A stretch of 64,000 bases of DNA from Ornithinimicrobium cavernae (GTDB taxonomy: Bacteria; Actinomycetota; Actinomycetes; Actinomycetales; Dermatophilaceae). The translations under genes and the position numbers were made by a program. The first letter of the stretch is position 1. Each line of letters opens with the position of its first letter. The stretch spans positions 124,001 to 188,000 of the forward strand of contig NZ_QDDJ01000007.1 of the NCBI RefSeq assembly GCF_003121625.1. The letters are read 5' to 3'. The notes under the pieces are model-generated. The model was not told the DNA's origin. It made no database searches and saw nothing but the letters and a program-made list of their open reading frames with translations. This document shows, piece after piece, positions 60,221 through 64,000 of this stretch.

Positions 60221-61681
60221 ATGTCCGCCCCTTCAGATAAGCGTGACCAGCAGTACGCGCCAGAGATCTCCGCCCGCTATCTGCCAGGGGTTTCTTACGC
60301 CCCACTGCCGGAACCGCGCCCGCTCAAGGACGTGCTCGGGCCCAGCGTGCTACTGCTGGCCGGGGCCATCGGGTCCGGCGAGTTCGTGCTCTGGCCCTAC
60401 ATCTCGACGCAGACCGGTCTGGTGCTGGTCTGGCTCGCTGTGGTCGGCATCCTGACGCAGTACTACCTCAATATGGAAATCACCCGCTACACGCTAGCGA
60501 CCGGCGAGACTGCGGTCACCGGGTTCACCCGGCTCTGGAAGCACTGGAGCTGGTTGTTCATCCTGATGGCCGTCATCCCGTGGATGTGGCCGGGCTGGGC
60601 GACTGGGAGTGCGACAGCATTCACCTACGTCTTCGGACTGTCCGAGGGCACCGTGGTGCCCATCACCATCGGGGTGCTGGTGGTCATCGGTCTGGTGCTC
60701 ACGGTGTCGCCGGTCGTCTACCGCACGGTGGAGAAGATCCAGTTCCTCCTGGTGGCACTCATTGTCATCTTCATGATCTACATCCTGGTGGGCCTGCTGC
60801 GCGGCGACGCGTGGTCCGGACTTGCAGGTGGACTGACAACCGACATTCCGCAGATCCCGGATGCCATCGGCACGGTCGGCATCGCCGCTATCCTCGGCGC
60901 GATTGCGTTTGCTGGAGCGGGCGGAGTCATGAATCTCGCGCAGTCCAACTGGGTGCGGGACAAGGGTCTGGGTATGGGTGAACGCCTCCCCAAGATCGTC
61001 TCCCCGATCACGGGCGAGGAGGAGACCGAGGCCGCGATCGGCTACTTCTTCCCCCAGGACGAGGAGAACCTGCGTCGTTGGCGCGGTTGGTGGAAGGTCG
61101 CGCACCGCGAGCAGTTCACTACGTTCTTCGTGCTCGGCCTGGCTGCGATCCTGCTGTTCATGATGCTGGCATACACCACCGTGGGGCGTGGCACCTCGGC
61201 CGAGGGGTTTGAGTTCATTCGCCTCGAGGGCGAGATGCTCAAGAGCGAGCACGCCAACTGGGTCGGAAACGCCTTCTGGTTCACCGGCATGATCGTGCTG
61301 CTCTCGACCAATCTGACAGTCCTGGACATGGTGGCCAGGATCACGGCTGACATCGTGAAGACCAACTGGATGCGGGCGAGCAAGACGTGGACCGAGAGCC
61401 GCATCTACGTGGCCATGGTCTGGGCGATGATTGTCTTTGGGTCGAGCATCCTGCTGGCCGGGTTCGACCAGCCACTGGTCCTGATCATCACCTCGGCGGC
61501 GCTCAATGGCATCGTCATGTTCATCTACTCGGTGCTGCTTATCAGGCTCAACCGAGGCATGCTCCCCCGGGCGATCGGGCTCAAGGGCTTCCGCCTCGGT
61601 GCCGTGTCCTGGGCCGTGCTCTTCTACGGTGGGTTCTCGATCTTCCTTGTCTGGGACACGATCCTCGCGCCGCTGTTCTGA
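60221..61681 (+). CDS. Nramp-like membrane transporter
   Basis: A 486-residue protein starting at ATG 60221 with GAGGTGA upstream. Eleven to twelve spans are visible. LLLAGAIGSGEFVLWPYIST occupies the place of the Nramp first-helix motif (family DPGN), here with Gly-Ser-Gly-Glu, so metal ligands differ from classical manganese/iron Nramp. An insert with PITGEEETEAAIGYFFPQDE lies between central spans. Related actinobacterial proteins are annotated as divalent metal transporters, but the changed motif makes the substrate uncertain. It is not clearly linked to its neighbours. Confidence 0.7.
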   Translation: MSAPSDKRDQQYAPEISARYLPGVSYAPLPEPRPLKDVLGPSVLLLAGAIGSGEFVLWPYISTQTGLVLVWLAVVGILTQYYLNMEITRYTLATGETAVTGFTRLWKHWSWLFILMAVIPWMWPGWATGSATAFTYVFGLSEGTVVPITIGVLVVIGLVLTVSPVVYRTVEKIQFLLVALIVIFMIYILVGLLRGDAWSGLAGGLTTDIPQIPDAIGTVGIAAILGAIAFAGAGGVMNLAQSNWVRDKGLGMGERLPKIVSPITGEEETEAAIGYFFPQDEENLRRWRGWWKVAHREQFTTFFVLGLAAILLFMMLAYTTVGRGTSAEGFEFIRLEGEMLKSEHANWVGNAFWFTGMIVLLSTNLTVLDMVARITADIVKTNWMRASKTWTESRIYVAMVWAMIVFGSSILLAGFDQPLVLIITSAALNGIVMFIYSVLLIRLNRGMLPRAIGLKGFRLGAVSWAVLFYGGFSIFLVWDTILAPLF

Positions 61682-61762
61682 GTTGTGCGCCCCGCCACGC
61701 ACCAGGCCACCCTCGGTTGGGCGTGCGCGCTCGCACATATCCCGATCGATGTGGAAGACGTG

Positions 61763-61885
61763 CTACTTTTTGGCCTGCTCGCTGATGCGTCGGTCGAGGT
61801 ATGCCCGGTGGTCGGTGGTGAGCGCGAGCAGGTCGGCCTCGTCGGGGTTGAGGTCGGCCCACGGCGTGCCGAGCGCGGAGCCGGG
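61763..61885 (-). pseudogene. Short 3' gene fragment
   Basis: An open minus-strand stretch of 41 codons, with a stop codon immediately upstream and no start, reads SALGTPWADLNPDEADLLAL then TTDHRAYLDRRISEQAKK and ends at 61763. It has good coding character and looks like the tail of a lost gene between mraY and the transporter. No family is recognisable from so little. The rest of the 234-bp gap holds nothing that I can identify. Confidence 0.35.
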
Positions 61886-61915
61886 TCAGGGAGTATGCCG
61901 TGGCGCGGCCAGCGA

Positions 61916-63028
61916 TCAGAGCTGGGCAGCCCACTCGCCGTAGAACAGGGCCAGGCCGAGAGCGACACCGATTCCGGCGATGATCCAGAAACGCGCCACG
62001 ATCGTGACCTCTGCCCAGCCGAGCAGCTCGAAGTGATGGTGCAGGGGCGCCATCCGGAACACCCGCTTGCCGGTCAGCTTGAAGCTGGCGACCTGGATGA
62101 TCACGGACATCGTGATGATGACGAACAGGGCCCCCAGGATCGGCAGCATCAGCTGGGTGCGCGTGAGGATCGCCATGCCGGCCAGGGCCGCTCCGAGCGA
62201 CAGTGAGCCGGTGTCACCCATGATGATCTGCGCCGGCGAGGCGTTCCACCACAGGAAGCCGAAGCAGGCACCGGCCACGGCGCAGGCCACGATCGCTAGG
62301 TCCAGGCTGTCCCGCACGTCGTAGCAGTTGGGACCGGGGACCGCCTGGCAGCTCTGGTTGTACTGCCACAGGCCGATGAGCGTGTAGGCGCCAAACACCA
62401 TGACCGAGGCGCCGGTGGCCAGACCGTCAAGACCATCGGTGATGTTGACGCCGTTCGAGGCTCCGGTGATGAGGAGGTTCGCCCAGATGAGGAACAGGAT
62501 GACGCCCACCACGGGGACGCCGAAGGCGAGGTCGAAGCTGGTGTCCCGCACGAACGAGATCGCGGTCGAGGCGGGTGCCCGTCCGTGCTCGTCCTTGACG
62601 AGAAGGGCGAGCAGGGCGAACACGGCGGTGATGAGAGCCTGACCGATGAGCTTCTGCGTCGAGGTGAGACCCAGGCTGCGTTCCTTGGAGATCTTGGTGA
62701 AGTCGTCCAGAAACCCCACCACGCCCAGGGAGACCAGCAGGAAGAGCACCAGGAAGGCACTGAGGGTGAACGGGTTCGCCCGGACGTCCATGAGGCCGCC
62801 GGCCGCCAGGCCCATCAGCACCAGGTGCGAGCCGAGATAGCCGGCGAGGGTGGCCAGGATGATCACGGCGCCGCCCATGGTCGGCTTTCCCCGCTTGTAG
62901 TGGTGATGGGTGAGGTCGTCCCGGATGAACTGGCCGTACTCCCGACGCACCAGGAACCTGATGAGCACCGGTGTCCCGAACAGCGCCACGACCATTGAGA
63001 TCCCGCCAGCCAGCAGGACGTTGACCAT
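61916..63028 (-). CDS. mraY: Phospho-N-acetylmuramoyl-pentapeptide-transferase
   Basis: A 370-residue protein with ten spans, starting at ATG 63028. The family marks are all present: KRGKPTMGGAVIILATLAGY, LGVVGFLDDFTKISKERSLG (metal-binding Asp pair), NGVNITDGLDGLATGASVMV, GDTGSLSLGAALAGMAI and FRMAPLHHHFELLGWAE (HHH). It transfers phospho-MurNAc-pentapeptide to undecaprenyl phosphate, making lipid I. The usual dcw neighbours (murF, murD, ftsW) are absent on both sides, so this is a solitary copy, perhaps a second one. Confidence 0.93.
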   Translation of the reverse strand: MVNVLLAGGISMVVALFGTPVLIRFLVRREYGQFIRDDLTHHHYKRGKPTMGGAVIILATLAGYLGSHLVLMGLAAGGLMDVRANPFTLSAFLVLFLLVSLGVVGFLDDFTKISKERSLGLTSTQKLIGQALITAVFALLALLVKDEHGRAPASTAISFVRDTSFDLAFGVPVVGVILFLIWANLLITGASNGVNITDGLDGLATGASVMVFGAYTLIGLWQYNQSCQAVPGPNCYDVRDSLDLAIVACAVAGACFGFLWWNASPAQIIMGDTGSLSLGAALAGMAILTRTQLMLPILGALFVIITMSVIIQVASFKLTGKRVFRMAPLHHHFELLGWAEVTIVARFWIIAGIGVALGLALFYGEWAAQL

Positions 63029-63148
63029 CAGCCCCTCTTCTCCACGTCTCTCCCGAAGGTTGCCCGGTGGGCCGCCGACCTACGGTAAGCGATCGACTCG
63101 CGGAACGAGTGCATCCGGCCCGGCGCACCGCGCAGGGGCGCGACCAGG

Positions 63149-63715
63149 TCAGGACGCGAGGCGAACGGCCACCTCCACGGCCTCCTCGTCGGTGAGCCCC
63201 TGGCCGCGGACCAGTGAGTGCCAGGTGCCGAACGCCAGGGCCAGCCCGATGCCGGCTCGCAGCATGGCCCTCCGACGACCGGTGGCCCCCCACGGCGCGG
63301 CGAGGAGGTCGGCGGCACGGCTCCAGTGGGCGTGGTAGTCGGCCAGCACGCCGTGGTCGTCGGGGCCGGCCAGCACCTTCGTCATCATCGCCTCGGTGCT
63401 GCGGTGGAAGGCGTAGGTCTCCGCAAGGGCAGTGCGCAGTCGCGCCTCGGGGTCGGCGATCGCGGCCCACCCCTCGGTGTCGGGCGCGGGATGACACCCG
63501 AGGTAGTGCCCACTGCAGGCGCGGGCCAGGGCTGCCTCGTCCGGAAAGTGTCGGTACACGGTGACCCGACCCACCCGGGCCCGCTGGGCGATGTCGCTGA
63601 CTGTGGTCGCCTGCGGGCCGACTTCCTGGTGCAGCTCGATGGCGGCGTCGATGATGCGCTGGCGGTTCTCGCCCTGGCGCTCGGCGCGGCGCTTCAACTC
63701 GTACGTGCGCGCCAT
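63149..63715 (-). CDS. TetR-family regulator
   Basis: A 188-residue repressor starting at ATG 63715. The N-terminal HTH is RIIDAAIELHQEVGPQATTV followed by SDIAQRARVGRVTVYRHFPD, typical of TetR. The C-terminal ligand domain is unassigned. It is divergent from an alpha/beta hydrolase gene, with a perfect inverted repeat between them, so it probably represses the hydrolase and itself until a small molecule binds. Confidence 0.88.
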   Translation of the reverse strand: MARTYELKRRAERQGENRQRIIDAAIELHQEVGPQATTVSDIAQRARVGRVTVYRHFPDEAALARACSGHYLGCHPAPDTEGWAAIADPEARLRTALAETYAFHRSTEAMMTKVLAGPDDHGVLADYHAHWSRAADLLAAPWGATGRRRAMLRAGIGLALAFGTWHSLVRGQGLTDEEAVEVAVRLAS

Positions 63716-63780
63716 AGCCAGATGATACGCAGTGTTTCACGATCTTGACGCACCCGCCGGGTCGTCCCTATGCTTCCCTG

Positions 63781-63805
63781 TTCATGAAACAGCATGTTTC
63801 ATGAA
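63781..63805. promoter_or_regulatory. Operator for the TetR regulator
   Basis: TTCATGAAACA and TGTTTCATGAA are perfect 11-bp inverted arms around GCA. They lie 66 bases upstream of the tetR start and 41 bases before the hydrolase start. A further half-site TGTTTCA at 63733-63739 lies close to the tetR start. Confidence 0.75.
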
Positions 63806-63846
63806 TGACTAGGAGCACCGACTCAACCCGACCGAAGGAGCACGTG

Positions 63847-64000
63847 ATGACCATCGTTCTGGTCCACGCCGCGTGGCACAGCCCGTGGCACTGGCACCGG
63901 GTGCGCGCCGAGCTGAGCACGCCCACGGTCACCGTCGACCTGCCCAGCTGTGACGGGCGGCGGGGTGACATGCACGACGACGCCTCGGAGATCAGGCGCG
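63847..64000 (+). CDS. Alpha/beta hydrolase, cut by window edge
   Basis: The ATG at 63847 follows AAGGAG by six bases; a GTG at 63844 is a weaker choice. The visible 51 residues, MTIVLVHAAWHSPWHWHRVR and on to VDLPSCDGR, match the start of EstA/salicylate-esterase-like hydrolases (HG/HAAW oxyanion strand). The catalytic residues lie beyond the window. It is probably the main target of the adjacent TetR regulator. Confidence 0.75.
   Translation, partial: MTIVLVHAAWHSPWHWHRVRAELSTPTVTVDLPSCDGRRGDMHDDASEIRR

Overview
The window is chromosomal DNA of a high-GC Gram-positive actinobacterium. The evidence is strong GC bias at third codon positions, many GTG starts, tightly coupled ATGA, GTGA and TGATG gene overlaps, leaderless starts, a fused MrpA/B antiporter subunit, a WhiB-like protein and an intein-bearing dnaB. 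A Micrococcales relative (Intrasporangiaceae/Ornithinimicrobiaceae-like) is my guess from style, not a demonstrated placement.

Positions 1-26433 form a cell-envelope glycan locus. It holds a cell-wall-binding-repeat protein, two tandem OafA-like O-acyltransferases with SGNH tails, four large glycosyltransferases, a pair of asparagine-synthetase-like proteins, a TupA-like ATP-grasp protein, two unrelated nucleotide-sugar dehydrogenases and a Wzm/Wzt-type polysaccharide ABC exporter. The likely scheme is that the dehydrogenases make uronic acid donors, the glycosyltransferases build the chain, the acyltransferases decorate it and Wzm/Wzt export it. A 62-bp tandem array of a 38-bp palindromic element closes the locus, and a solitary copy of that element lies at 35853.

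Positions 26653-40002 are core chromosome: an alpha/beta hydrolase, rpsF-ssb-rpsR-rplI, a complete mrpA(B)CDEFG antiporter operon, a DnaA-box-rich intergenic region, and dnaB carrying two inteins (the first a class 3, Ala1 intein).

Positions 40017-59112 are the most interesting part: what reads as a complete Tn7-like transposon of about 19.1 kb, inserted nine bases after the dnaB stop codon. It has 12-bp terminal inverted repeats beginning TGT and is flanked by a 5-bp direct repeat (CGAGA). The core is tnsA-tnsB-tnsC-tniQ-(69-aa ORF)-tniQ in one overlapping operon. The cargo is a 1598-aa type ISP restriction-modification enzyme, a zinc-finger protein divergent from tnsA, a WhiB-like protein, an Xre regulator, an Mrr-like nuclease, several unrecognised genes, and a fragment of a third tniQ. 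The arrangement suggests that the dnaB 3' end is an attachment site for this family.

Positions 59113-64000 are the right flank: degraded abortive-infection-type genes, an Nramp-like transporter, a solitary mraY, a TetR regulator with a perfect inverted-repeat operator, and a truncated alpha/beta hydrolase gene. No tRNA, rRNA or CRISPR array was seen.
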